A DNA stretch of 20,776 bases from a virus (IMGVR_UViG_3300044470_000279:1-20776); one strand, 5' to 3'; counted from the first letter of the stretch, positions 6,526-12,919 are shown. A program made the numbers and translations. The notes: generated from the sequence alone by a model not told the origin.

Positions 6526-6589
6526 ACTCATTGGTATATTATAGCTTTATTCTGGAGGCTTCAGAATTAACCAGGTTAAACCAATGAGT
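6526..6589 (+). ncRNA. Structured intergenic RNA or operator region
   Basis: ACTCATTGGT (6526-6535) and ACCAATGAGT (6580-6589) form a perfect 10-bp outer stem. Inside are a 6-bp hairpin ATTCTG/CAGAAT (6549-6554 with 6562-6567) with a 7-base loop GAGGCTT, and the palindrome TTAACC-A-GGTTAA (6567-6579). The nested arrangement recalls a small folded RNA or a riboregulator upstream of the gene at 6622. It is not a tRNA: the 7-base loop lacks U at position 33 and no T arm is present. The palindrome recurs at 8889, so a protein operator is an alternative. Confidence 0.45.
6567..6579. promoter_or_regulatory. TTAACC-A-GGTTAA palindrome, copy 1
   Basis: A perfect 6+1+6 dyad in the context GAATTAACC-A-GGTTAAACC. 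The same 19-base context, differing only at the central base, occurs at 8887-8905. A repeated operator for a phage repressor is the simplest reading. The HTH protein at 17467 is a candidate only because GGTTAA also occurs upstream of its gene. Confidence 0.45.
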
Positions 6590-6621
6590 CTGATATATAG
6601 TTTATTAAAGAAGGCAAAAAA

Positions 6622-6969
6622 ATGTTAAAAAGAGAAGATAAAGTATATTTTGAAATGAGCAATATTAGACCAAGTGATACTGGTTTATCTATGATTATAT
6701 GGGTTAGTGTTGGCAAAAATGCAGGAAAGCAACTTAATCATTTTTTTAGAATAAAAGTTCAAAAAAACTATTCAGATAATTTTATGCCATCAGAATTATT
6801 TACAATCACTTATGATAAAAAAATAATTGGGGATATTGGAGAAATAAAGCAAAAAGATATAGAAAGAATATTTGAATTTATGGATTTAAATGAAAACACT
6901 TTAATTGATTTTTGGAATGGACTATTATCGGCTAAAGAATTATTAAATTTGTTAATACCAATCAAATAG
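6622..6969 (+). CDS. Unknown 115-aa protein
   Basis: The sequence looks like a compact alpha/beta protein. Strands SMIIWVSVG and FFRIKVQ and an ITYDKKIIGD segment are followed by helices (QKDIERIFEFMDLNENTLIDFWNGLL). No family is recognised with confidence. GAAGG precedes the ATG. It is the first gene after the structured region at 6526-6589, which may control it. It is followed at close spacing by two short genes. Confidence 0.55.
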   Translation: MLKREDKVYFEMSNIRPSDTGLSMIIWVSVGKNAGKQLNHFFRIKVQKNYSDNFMPSELFTITYDKKIIGDIGEIKQKDIERIFEFMDLNENTLIDFWNGLLSAKELLNLLIPIK

Positions 6970-6979
6970 GAGAAAAAAA

Positions 6980-7195
6980 ATGATAAAAATTAATTTACAA
7001 AATATTAGAAATCAAATTATAAAAACATCAAAAGATGAAAACAAAGATTCTAAAACATTTACATTGACAGTGAATCGAGAAACTTTTGATGAAATTATGA
7101 AATGGGGAAATTCTATTGAACAAGTAACAGACATCAAAGTTAAAGCTACTTTAGTTAATAATGAATTCTATTTGAATCCAAATAGAATAAAATAG
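6980..7195 (+). CDS. Unknown 71-aa protein
   Basis: A small, charged, strand-rich protein with AGGAG before the ATG. Features are FTLTVNRETFDEIMKWGNSIEQ and an end VKATLVNNEFYLNPNRIK. It sits four to ten bases from its neighbours on both sides, as in a transcribed operon. No family is recognised. Confidence 0.5.
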   Translation: MIKINLQNIRNQIIKTSKDENKDSKTFTLTVNRETFDEIMKWGNSIEQVTDIKVKATLVNNEFYLNPNRIK

Positions 7196-7205
7196 GAGGT
7201 TGAAA

Positions 7206-7397
7206 TTGAAAAATATTAAAATTGGAACAGAAATATTATTTTTTCATCCAAAATACAATAAGTATGAAGATGGAATTATTAAAGAAATAATGAAAGATGA
7301 AAATGGAAAAGAAATATATTTGGTTGAATATATTTCAAATGCTATATTAGTTGATATAATAATAATTGATGAAAAATGCATAATCGTTAAAATTTAA
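7206..7397 (+). CDS. KOW-like small protein, TTG start
   Basis: 63 aa from TTG at 7206, six bases after AGGAGG. The in-frame TTG at 7200 abuts the ribosome site and is less likely. No ATG is available near the start, so a TTG start is an inference. The start IKIGTEILFF followed by a turn and IIKEIMKDENGKEIYLVEY suggests a small SH3/KOW barrel, like the tailed proteins, but it ends CIIVKI with no tail. Just after its stop, the ribosome-site segment AACAAGGAATTT of the next gene is shared with the locus before 1510. Confidence 0.55.
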   Translation: MKNIKIGTEILFFHPKYNKYEDGIIKEIMKDENGKEIYLVEYISNAILVDIIIIDEKCIIVKI

Positions 7398-7410
7398 ACA
7401 AGGAATTTAA

Positions 7411-7722
7411 ATGACACACAAATACAAAGTGGGTGATAAAGTTAAAATTCATTCTTTGGACTGGTTTGAAAACAATTGTACAAATGATGTGGAATATGGA
7501 TATAGTCGGAAAAGATATTATCACAAAAATAGATATGGTGTTAACTTTTCTGAAACTTTCACATTTGACATGTGTAGTCGTACAAATCAAATAGTTACTA
7601 TTAAAGAATTAGTGTTCAAAGACTGTTCTTATAATATAGAAGAAAGTGATTGGACATGGCAAGAATGGATGTTTGAAGATTCCAGACAAATCAAACTTAA
7701 ACTTTTAAAAGAACTATTTTAA
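7411..7722 (+). CDS. KOW/SH3-like small protein with C-terminal tail (paralogue B)
   Basis: 103 aa. Its opening MTHKYKVGDKVKIHSLDWFE is identical to paralogue A at 1510, and its end WTWQEWMFEDSRQIKLKLL-KELF is nearly so. The central 55 residues are different, with extra Tyr/Arg and one Cys. Constant ends around a changing middle suggest diversification of a binding surface or recombination at the conserved ends. Function is unknown. It is followed directly by a TTTTAATAATATA box. Confidence 0.7.
   Translation: MTHKYKVGDKVKIHSLDWFENNCTNDVEYGYSRKRYYHKNRYGVNFSETFTFDMCSRTNQIVTIKELVFKDCSYNIEESDWTWQEWMFEDSRQIKLKLLKELF
7684..7722 (+). repeat. Terminal-type tail repeat (…KELF stop)
   Basis: It encodes RQIKLKLLKELF plus stop. 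The first 18 bases, AGACAAATCAAACTTAAA, match the copy at 1768 except for the last. The second half has drifted but keeps the amino-acid pattern, which argues that the peptide itself is selected. Confidence 0.75.
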
Positions 7723-7735
7723 TAATATATTAATG
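7717..7735 (+). promoter_or_regulatory. TTTTAATAATATA box, copy 3
   Basis: TTTTAATAATATATTAATG is identical to copy 1 over 19 bases, then GGGGAG replaces AAAAGGAG. It lies 31 bases before the ATG at 7748. Confidence 0.5.
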
Positions 7736-7747
7736 GGGAGTGTTAAA

Positions 7748-7972
7748 ATGAAATTGAATAAGAAGACCATTTTTAATTGGTTGTTTATAATTATTATGCT
7801 TTCGACTTTGTTGTTCGCAATAAGTTTACTTATTGTTGAATTTGTGTTTAATTGGAATCATCCAAATTATACCAGAATGATGGTGTTTCAAAAATTCTGG
7901 AAATGGGACGCATCATTGTTAATCGGAGGATTTTTATTGATTATATTACAATATCTAGGAGGAGATGAATAA
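7748..7972 (+). CDS. Two-span membrane protein, unknown
   Basis: 74 aa. It starts M-K-L-N-K-K after GGGGAG. The in-frame ATG at 7733 lies inside the upstream box and is less likely. Two hydrophobic segments (IFNWLFIIIMLSTLLFAISL and ASLLIGGFLLIILQYL) flank a polar loop with several aromatic residues. The end GGDE is encoded by the AGGAGGAG that serves as ribosome site for the next gene. Function is unknown; size and topology alone do not define a holin. Confidence 0.55.
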   Translation: MKLNKKTIFNWLFIIIMLSTLLFAISLLIVEFVFNWNHPNYTRMMVFQKFWKWDASLLIGGFLLIILQYLGGDE

Positions 7973-8217
7973 TGAAAATATTTAATTTTAAATATGCTAA
8001 AAATGGAGTAGAACCTAGAAATGTTGATTTACTATGCACCAAAACACACCCAGAATATTTCGAAGGAATTGATTTGACAAAATTAACAGATGAAGAAAGA
8101 GCAACAGCAAAAACATTAACAGATAATTATTATGCAGCTTTGAAACCATTCATTGATAAAGCATACAGAAGATTCAATGTTTGTAATATTTCAGAATTTT
8201 CGCAGAAGGAGTTTTAA
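7972..8217 (+). CDS. Unknown 81-aa protein
   Basis: It overlaps the upstream stop by one base (TAATG) with AGGAGGAG placed ahead, so it is coupled. The sequence has FNFKYAKNGVEPRNVDLL, a GIDLTKLTDEER helix start and a C-terminal helix with an RRF turn. I recall no named family. Its end contains AGAAGGAG, which serves as ribosome site for the next gene. Confidence 0.55.
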   Translation: MKIFNFKYAKNGVEPRNVDLLCTKTHPEYFEGIDLTKLTDEERATAKTLTDNYYAALKPFIDKAYRRFNVCNISEFSQKEF

Positions 8218-8218
8218 A

Positions 8219-8500
8219 ATGAAATATACAATTATAAAAACATCAAAAAACCGAGTTAAAGTAGGAAAAGAAAATCATTATGAACATATGTTCATAATAA
8301 ACACAGGAAATGAAATTAGATTTTACACTTTAACATTTCCACAAAGCAGATATTTTGAAGGAAAAAAAGAATTTAATAAAAACACAACAATAAAGGAATT
8401 TATAAGATTAAATGTTAAACAAGTGGATGAGGAATTAGATTCAATTGATAAAATTATATTTACTAATATAAAATCTATGATTGCTAAGGAGATAACATAA
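8219..8500 (+). CDS. Unknown 93-aa protein
   Basis: It starts at ATG 8219, two bases after the previous stop, with AAGGAG upstream. The longer in-frame extension to 8153 is rejected as it lies wholly inside the previous gene. It is probably alpha/beta, with YTIIKTSKNRVKVG and FIINTGNEIRFYTLTF strands and a helical end. It ends AKEIT; the bases for KE-I hold AAGGAG, which is the ribosome site for the next frame. Confidence 0.5.
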   Translation: MKYTIIKTSKNRVKVGKENHYEHMFIINTGNEIRFYTLTFPQSRYFEGKKEFNKNTTIKEFIRLNVKQVDEELDSIDKIIFTNIKSMIAKEIT

Positions 8501-8700
8501 TAATAAGAAAAATAATTGGTTTTATTTTAACTTTTATTGTAACAGGAACATTATCAGGATTGATTATATTTAGTGGCTTATGCATCATGCGGAATTTTCT
8601 TGATATTAAAAATAATGAAATAATGTTTTCATCATTAGCAACAATTTTAGTGTGCGGTTTGAGTAATGCAATAGTATATGGTTTATCAATAAAGGAGTGA
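8497..8700 (+). CDS. Two-span membrane protein with a probable ATA start
   Basis: An open frame from 8488 to 8700 encodes a clear membrane protein: IIGFILTFIVTGTLSGLIIFSG and IMFSSLATILVCGLSNAIVYG. It has no ATG, GTG or TTG before the first membrane segment. AAGGAG at 8486-8491 is five bases ahead of ATA at 8497, which I take as the start (67 aa). Alternatives are translation by coupling at a nearby ATT, or a lost start codon. Its stop TGA is within the ribosome site of the next gene. Confidence 0.45.
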   Translation: MIIRKIIGFILTFIVTGTLSGLIIFSGLCIMRNFLDIKNNEIMFSSLATILVCGLSNAIVYGLSIKE

Positions 8701-8703
8701 AGA

Positions 8704-8862
8704 ATGAACGGAAAATCAAAAGCAAATGGATTGCCATTTGGAATTAGAAGAAAAAAGCAAGGCCAGGACATGGCACCTAGAAGTCTCAGAAGGAAAGGTA
8801 AAATATTTTTGTCTGAATGCAGCGAAGAAGAGTTAAAAAAAGCAAAAATAGTTGAGGCATAA
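8704..8862 (+). CDS. 52-aa basic protein
   Basis: ATG 8704 follows AAGGAG by seven bases. The sequence MNGKSKANGLPFGIRRKKQG and APRSLRRKGK is strongly basic, then turns acidic (SECSEEELKKAKIVEA). It is small enough to be a nucleic-acid-binding or inhibitor peptide, but no family is recognised. It is the last gene before a non-coding region with repeated GGTTAA half-sites. Confidence 0.5.
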   Translation: MNGKSKANGLPFGIRRKKQGQDMAPRSLRRKGKIFLSECSEEELKKAKIVEA

Positions 8863-8978
8863 TAAAACATAAACTTAACCATTTTGAATTAACCTGGTTA
8901 AACCTCGTTAAAGTGGTTTAATGCTAAATAATATATGTGAGATGCATATTTTTATGAAAATACAATTGGAGAAATATT
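8863..8978 (+). promoter_or_regulatory. Non-coding region with GGTTAA/TTAACC half-sites
   Basis: In 116 bases there are TTAACC at 8876-8881, the palindrome TTAACC-T-GGTTAA at 8889-8901, GTTAAA at 8907, and TGGTTTAA near 8914-8921. AACCA and TGGTT can also pair as an outer stem around the palindrome, as in the 6526-6589 element. A TAAATAATATATG segment near 8925-8936 could be a -10-like sequence. GGAG at 8966-8969 serves the next gene. The best reading is an operator/promoter region, unproven. Confidence 0.4.
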
Positions 8979-9263
8979 ATGACAAATAAAAATGACCCAC
9001 TACATTTAACATTGGGCACAGACATCATATCTGGGCATAATAATAAAGTAAATCGATTTCAAGTGACATTGATAAAATTGCAAGAATGTTTTAATCATTT
9101 TACTGATTCTCTTATATCTGATGAAGAAAAAAAAGCAAAAGAAAATTTAGTTAAAGTATGCCAAGAAATAATAAATGAAGACATAAGAATAAAAACTAGA
9201 AAAAAGGGAAATGAAGATATAAATTATGCAACAAATTTTAACGATGATCCAGGAAATTATTAA
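8979..9263 (+). CDS. Unknown 94-aa helical protein
   Basis: It starts at ATG 8979 after TTGGAG. The first 25 residues are polar (HLTLGTDIISGHNNKVNRFQV). Long amphipathic helices follow (LIKLQECFNHFTDSL and EEKKAKENLVKVCQEIINEDIRIK), then a charged end. It is the first gene after the operator-like region, so it may be tightly controlled. No family is recognised. Confidence 0.55.
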   Translation: MTNKNDPLHLTLGTDIISGHNNKVNRFQVTLIKLQECFNHFTDSLISDEEKKAKENLVKVCQEIINEDIRIKTRKKGNEDINYATNFNDDPGNY

Positions 9264-9265
9264 AA

Positions 9266-9538
9266 ATGAAAGCTAGATTAAAAAAATTATCAAAAGTGGA
9301 ATTCAAGAAAATTTATTCAGAAATGCATAATTCTGGATGGCATAATTATGATGATTATCTTAAGCAATATAAAGAATTATTTAATAAAAATTTATTATTA
9401 AAATATGATGATACTGGTTATAATAATCACGCACCATATAGTCTTATAAATGGACGAATTACAAATTTTTACAGAGAAGAACTCATATTTGAAAGACAAA
9501 TCAAATTAAGGCTATTGAATGAAAAAACAAATACTTAA
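9266..9538 (+). CDS. Small protein with R-Q-I-K-L-R-L-L-N-E tail
   Basis: 90 aa. It starts three bases after the previous stop with only weak AGGAAA upstream, so it is probably coupled. The N-terminal half is basic and helical (KARLKKLSKVEFKKIYSEMH). The centre is Tyr/Asn-rich (HNYDDYLKQY and DTGYNNHAPYS), then FERQIKLRLLNE plus a KTNT extension that arises because the next gene starts inside the tail DNA. Function is unknown. The overlap with the next gene is 20 bases. Confidence 0.6.
   Translation: MKARLKKLSKVEFKKIYSEMHNSGWHNYDDYLKQYKELFNKNLLLKYDDTGYNNHAPYSLINGRITNFYREELIFERQIKLRLLNEKTNT
9494..9526 (+). repeat. Junction repeat, copy 2
   Basis: AGACAAATCAAATTAAGGCT then ATTGAATGAAA. It encodes RQIKLRLLNE for the upstream gene and provides AAGG and ATG (9519) for the downstream gene. 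Compared with the consensus, GAGG is changed to AAGG. Confidence 0.75.
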
Positions 9539-9692
9539 AATACTAATAGAACAAAAAGGAAATTGGGCTTATCCAGAATATATAAGATGTATTAATGGTT
9601 GTCCATTTTCGAAATTACAAGATCGCATTCCATCTAATAACTATAAATTAGCAAAAAGAGAAATGAAACTAGAACTTCTCAAGGACTTGTGA
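9519..9692 (+). CDS. 57-aa small Cys-type protein with variant tail
   Basis: MKKQILKILIEQKGNWAYPE opens with a basic helix, then YIRCINGCPFSKL carries a C-x3-C pair, then a helix KLAKREMKLELLKDL. The final R-E-M-K-L-E-L-L-K-D-L is a recognisable variant of the tail with the hydrophobic positions kept. It starts within the tail DNA of the upstream gene and ends at TGA overlapping the helicase ATG. The layout matches the proteins at 1313, 11878 and 18882. It has only one Cys pair, so a zinc site would need a partner. Confidence 0.6.
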   Translation: MKKQILKILIEQKGNWAYPEYIRCINGCPFSKLQDRIPSNNYKLAKREMKLELLKDL

Positions 9693-11416
9693 TGCAAATG
9701 GACAAGATAAATTTTTATGTTGAAAACAATATGATTAAAATAGACATCACTGGAGATTGGTTTAAATTTGTGCTTCCAGTAAAAGATAAAATTAAGCTTC
9801 GAAGGTATAAATGGAATAAAGACCGAAAAATATGGACAAAAGAACTTAATGATATTAGAATAAAAGAACAATTAAAAGAAGAATATAATTTTATAAAATC
9901 TAATTTCAAACCTGAATATATTAATTTTGGAAATTTGAAAGATTATATTATAAAATTAAATGAGAAACAAGAAAATTTTAAAAATACAACAATTGAAGAA
10001 ACATCAACAAATATAGAATCTTTACCGAAAAAAATATTTAAAAAGTTACTTCCACATCAAATAGAAGGAATAAGAAGATTTAATTTACAGCACAATCAAA
10101 TTTTATTGGGCTGGCAGATGGGTTTGGGCAAAAGTTTTGGAAGTTTGGCAATTGTAAAAAGTAAAAATAAAAATGGAATAATAATTGTTCCAAAAAGTTT
10201 AATTAGTCAATGGAGAGAAGAAATAATAAAATGGAATATATGTGATTCAGAAGAAATATATGATTGTGAATCTAATAGATTATTAAATTCAAATTATAAG
10301 TTTTATATTTTCAATTATGAAAAATTTAGATATTTAGAAAAAAATATTGATCATTTTACAATAATTGATAAAAAAAGTTATGAATGGTTAATAAACATTA
10401 TTCCAGAAAATTTCATTGTTATATTTGATGAAACATATAAAATTAAAAATTATAAATCTAAATTATATAAAGCATTTGACAGATTTAGATTTAATTTTAA
10501 TTGGTATGGAATAATATGTTTAACAGGAACACCATGTGAAAATTCATTATTTTATTTTTATACATTATTAAATTTTGTATCTAAAAATACAATCACTTGG
10601 AATGAAATGGAAACTCATTTCATATATCGACCGCCGTACAATCCTTATGAAATTAGATTTAAAAATTTAAAATATTTTAATGAACTTGCAAATAAAATTT
10701 TATATAGAATAACAAAAGATGAAGTCAAAAATTCTTTACCTCCAATATCTATACAATATAGGTTTGTTGAATCAACCAAACAAATAACTGAAATAAAAAA
10801 TATATTGATAGAAAAATCTGATACTATTTTTGAAATTTATTCACTTTTAAAGTTATTAGATTCTTATTTAAAACCAAATGAAGAATTAAAATACTATGAT
10901 ATATTAAAAGAATATTTAGAAATAGAACAAAAAAATAAATTAGAAGAACTATATGATATACTTGAAGAAATAGGACAAGATAAAGTCATCATTTTTACAC
11001 AATATAGCAAAACCAAAGATTGGTTAGTTGATAAGTTAAAAAAAGATTATAATGTTAAAGGAATTGAAGCGGCTACAAAAAATAAAGACGAAATTAAAAA
11101 AGAATTTTTAGACGGAGATTTACAAATAGTAATAAGCACAGACACTTGGAGTTACGGCATCTCATTAAATAACATAGATTTTCTCATAAATTTTGATATA
11201 TTGCCAAATCCCGCCAAAATGGCTCAACGTGCTGAAAGAATTCATAGATTAGATTCTCAAAATGGAAAAACTGTAATCTCATTAGTTGGATCAGTTATAG
11301 AAAAAGATGTTTATGATATTATTTTAAATAAAACAAAAATTTCAGAAATTTCAGTTGAAGGAACAGAAGAAAAATATTTAATGAAAAAATTAGAGGAAAA
11401 ATATGGACTCAAATGA
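9692..11416 (+). CDS. SNF2/UvsW-like superfamily 2 DNA helicase/translocase
   Basis: About 574 aa. ATG 9692 is chosen: AAGGAC is upstream and it overlaps the previous stop; GTG 9689 and ATG 9698 are also possible. The N-terminal domain (1-100), with YKWNKDRKIWTK, resembles the HARP-like DNA-binding region of phage SNF2-type and SMARCAL1-type enzymes. Helicase motifs follow: Q-motif LPHQIEG near 121, motif I WQMGLGKS near 141-148, Ia IIIVPKSLISQW, motif II IFDETY near 245-249, motif III LTGTP near 277-281, then VIIFTQYSKT, STDTWSYGISL and the motif VI region AQRAERIHRLDSQ. Motif II is DETY rather than DEAH. Its likely job is fork remodelling, recombination or origin melting in phage replication. 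It is embedded among small tailed proteins. Confidence 0.85.
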   Translation: MQMDKINFYVENNMIKIDITGDWFKFVLPVKDKIKLRRYKWNKDRKIWTKELNDIRIKEQLKEEYNFIKSNFKPEYINFGNLKDYIIKLNEKQENFKNTTIEETSTNIESLPKKIFKKLLPHQIEGIRRFNLQHNQILLGWQMGLGKSFGSLAIVKSKNKNGIIIVPKSLISQWREEIIKWNICDSEEIYDCESNRLLNSNYKFYIFNYEKFRYLEKNIDHFTIIDKKSYEWLINIIPENFIVIFDETYKIKNYKSKLYKAFDRFRFNFNWYGIICLTGTPCENSLFYFYTLLNFVSKNTITWNEMETHFIYRPPYNPYEIRFKNLKYFNELANKILYRITKDEVKNSLPPISIQYRFVESTKQITEIKNILIEKSDTIFEIYSLLKLLDSYLKPNEELKYYDILKEYLEIEQKNKLEELYDILEEIGQDKVIIFTQYSKTKDWLVDKLKKDYNVKGIEAATKNKDEIKKEFLDGDLQIVISTDTWSYGISLNNIDFLINFDILPNPAKMAQRAERIHRLDSQNGKTVISLVGSVIEKDVYDIILNKTKISEISVEGTEEKYLMKKLEEKYGLK

Positions 11417-11425
11417 GGAATTAGC

Positions 11426-11662
11426 ATGAAAATATATTATTATGTTGATAATGATCATTATGGGTTAACTGAGTGTCCTTACAAATTTAAAATATATCAA
11501 ATTTCCACGTTACAATATATTGATAATTTAAAAGAAATTGCAAAAGTAGGTTGTAATGCATGTGAACATTGTAAACATAATAAATCTAATGATTATAATC
11601 AAAATTTTATTGAATGCAATTATGAAAGACAAATCAAATTGAGGCTATTAAATGAAATTTAA
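11426..11662 (+). CDS. Cys-rich small protein with R-Q-I-K-L-R-L-L-N-E-I tail
   Basis: 78 aa. After MKIYYYVDNDHYGLTECPYK it has a dense cluster VGCNACEHCKHNKS (C-x2-C-x2-C with His), then a late Cys and YERQIKLRLLNEI. The cluster could hold a zinc ion. It is placed directly after the helicase (GAGGA before ATG). The tail DNA starts the next gene, with 11 bases of overlap. Confidence 0.65.
   Translation: MKIYYYVDNDHYGLTECPYKFKIYQISTLQYIDNLKEIAKVGCNACEHCKHNKSNDYNQNFIECNYERQIKLRLLNEI
11627..11659 (+). repeat. Junction repeat, copy 3
   Basis: It encodes RQIKLRLLNEI and has GAGG seven bases before ATG at 11652. Identity continues into the next gene: the first 25 or so bases encoding MKFKIGDKVKI are almost the same as at 18674, making a block of nearly 60 bp shared by the two loci. 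Confidence 0.8.
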
Positions 11663-11891
11663 AATTGGAGATAAAGTGAAAATAGTGAATTTGAACAACA
11701 CTGGTTTAGAAGACCAGCAGGAATTTCTTTATGATATTTCGCACATAGAACATATCATAAGTAATGTACATTCGACTGATGAATTATATTACACGATATA
11801 TATAAATAATTTGTCTTTTTATTTTAATGAATACAATTTGAAATTATGTGATTTTCAAATAAAATTGAGGTTATTGAATGACCAAAATTGA
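11652..11891 (+). CDS. KOW/SH3-like small protein with tail
   Basis: 79 aa. MKFKIGDKVKIVNLNNTG is the opening of a KOW-like barrel; the middle is unique (HIEHIISNVHSTDELYYTIYINN). The end DFQIKLRLLNDQN carries the tail with F in place of R. It is read from an ATG within the preceding gene, and its own tail DNA starts the next gene with a 14-base overlap. Confidence 0.65.
   Translation: MKFKIGDKVKIVNLNNTGLEDQQEFLYDISHIEHIISNVHSTDELYYTIYINNLSFYFNEYNLKLCDFQIKLRLLNDQN
11853..11885 (+). repeat. Junction repeat, copy 4 (diverged start)
   Basis: TTTCAAATAAAATTGAGGTT then ATTGAATGACC. The left three bases differ from AGA of other copies, while TTGAGG and ATG keep the same spacing. The tail reads F-Q-I-K-L-R-L-L-N-D. 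Confidence 0.7.
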
Positions 11892-12096
11892 AATAGTAAA
11901 AGCGATAATTAATAATAATGGATTATGCTACAGCAATGATTTAGATGGGTTTATAATAACATGGAAGTGCAATGAGTGTATTTTTGAAAAGTTTAGTTCT
12001 AGTAATTGTTCAAGTTATAATGATGATCAAAAAATTGTCTATGCGAAGCAATATTTGAGGAAAATCAAACTTAAATTGTTGAGAGATTTATTTTAA
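11878..12096 (+). CDS. Small Cys-cluster protein with R-K-I-K-L-K-L-L-R-D-L-F tail
   Basis: 72 aa. The helix IEIVKAIINNNG is followed by CYSNDLDGFIITWKCNECIFEKFSSSNC (four or more Cys with a C-x2-C centre). A second helix VYAKQYLRKIKLKLLRDLF merges with the tail. The layout matches the protein at 18882 closely (helix, Cys centre, AKxxLRKIK end), so they are probably paralogues with very different middles. It is the last of a three-gene coupled run and is followed by a TTTTAATAATATA box. Confidence 0.65.
   Translation: MTKIEIVKAIINNNGLCYSNDLDGFIITWKCNECIFEKFSSSNCSSYNDDQKIVYAKQYLRKIKLKLLRDLF
12058..12096 (+). repeat. Terminal-type tail repeat (…RDLF stop)
   Basis: It encodes RKIKLKLLRDLF and TAA. 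The last 16 bases, GAGAGATTTATTTTAA, are identical to the copy at 1768-1806 although the first half differs. Confidence 0.75.
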
Positions 12097-12110
12097 TAAT
12101 ATACAAATGA
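12091..12110 (+). promoter_or_regulatory. TTTTAATAATATA box, copy 4
   Basis: TTTTAATAATATACAAATGA lies 31 bases before ATG 12122 and is followed by AGGAG. It marks the boundary between the tailed cassette and the replication block. Confidence 0.5.
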
Positions 12111-12121
12111 AGGAGTAAAAA

Positions 12122-12310
12122 ATGGAAAAAGAAATAGAAGAAATAAAAGTTAATTTAACTCATGACTCAGATTTGACAAACATGATAGTTGAAAATTTAA
12201 ATTATGTAGTAAGATGGATTCAACAAAAAGACAAACTAAAACCAATATTTAGAAAATTTCTAAATGAAAAAGCAATTGAATTTGCGAAAGGAGAAAGCAA
12301 TGAACAATAA
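12122..12310 (+). CDS. Unknown 62-aa protein
   Basis: AAGGAG precedes the ATG. The sequence is charged and helical (MEKEIEEIKVNLTHDSD, then NYVVRWIQQKDKLKPIFRKFLNEKA). It is the first gene of the replication block. AAAGGAGAAA near its 3' end serves the next gene. No family is recognised. Confidence 0.5.
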   Translation: MEKEIEEIKVNLTHDSDLTNMIVENLNYVVRWIQQKDKLKPIFRKFLNEKAIEFAKGESNEQ

Positions 12311-12602
12311 GAAAACAATTGAATATTACAATGCAATTGATGCTACAAGAAAATGCTCAGTTAAAGGTTGCATTGGAGAAGCAAAATGGAAGGTGTTTCA
12401 TACAAAGTATTATTCATACAACAATACAACCTTAAGAGACAGAAATTGTTACATTCCACTTTTATGTGATTCACACAAACAAGAGGATGAAAAATTTGGA
12501 ATAATCACAAATCAAAATTCTATTGGCGCATATTCAGAGTATGAAGCACTTGAAAAAAATATTAAAAAAATCAAATATACAATTCAAAAAGGAGTATTGT
12601 AA
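12300..12602 (+). CDS. Putative zinc-ribbon-like small protein
   Basis: 100 aa from ATG 12300, five bases after AAAGGAGAAAGC; the open frame extends upstream but within the previous gene. CSVKGC (C-x4-C) near residue 19 and LLCDSH (C-x2-H) near residue 55 could coordinate zinc, with strands KWKVFHTKYYSY between. A helical end EYEALEKNIKKIKYTIQ follows. It may be a small regulator or DNA-binding accessory of replication, but the role is not shown. The TAATG junction couples it to the winged-helix gene. Confidence 0.5.
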   Translation: MNNKKTIEYYNAIDATRKCSVKGCIGEAKWKVFHTKYYSYNNTTLRDRNCYIPLLCDSHKQEDEKFGIITNQNSIGAYSEYEALEKNIKKIKYTIQKGVL

Positions 12603-12919
12603 TGGAAAAAAAAAATGATGTTAAAATTATTAACTTTATGGAACCCACAATGTTTTATAGACATGTTGCAATGAAATATGGTGTAAATGAATCTATTGTT
12701 TTGTATTATCTATATCGAGAAATAGAGTATGCAAAAATTAAAAATGAAGATTTTGATGGAACAAATTATTGGGTATTTGAATCAAATGATTATCTTAAAA
12801 AAGAATTTCCATTTTGGAATGATATTCAAATTATAGAAATAATTGATTCTCTAATTACAAAAAAAATTATAAGCATTAAAAATGATAACTGGTTTACTAT
12901 CATTGAAGGAGTAAAATAA
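12602..12919 (+). CDS. Winged-helix protein, short paralogue of the replication initiator
   Basis: 105 aa. The pattern YGVNESIVLYYLYREIEYAK, then DGTNYWVFESNDYLKKEFPFWND, then EIIDSLITKKIISIKNDNWFTI is the same as in the next protein (GLEEAIMLNNIIYWIK, DGYYWTYNTIDAYVKTFTFWS, RILNSLVKQGAIKK). This is the wHTH domain seen in phage replication initiators. It lacks the C-terminal region. It may regulate, pair with or compete with the full-length protein. Start and stop overlap neighbours as TAATG junctions. Confidence 0.65.
   Translation: MEKKNDVKIINFMEPTMFYRHVAMKYGVNESIVLYYLYREIEYAKIKNEDFDGTNYWVFESNDYLKKEFPFWNDIQIIEIIDSLITKKIISIKNDNWFTIIEGVK

Noticed and set aside
6526-6589. A possible tRNA from its size and nested stems
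   Set aside because: The 7-base loop is GAGGCTT without T at position 33, there is no T-loop, and the outer stem is 10 bp.
8484-8882. 132-aa open frame on the minus strand
   Set aside because: It lies opposite two good + strand genes with ribosome sites, has no ribosome site of its own, and would be the only minus gene in the window.
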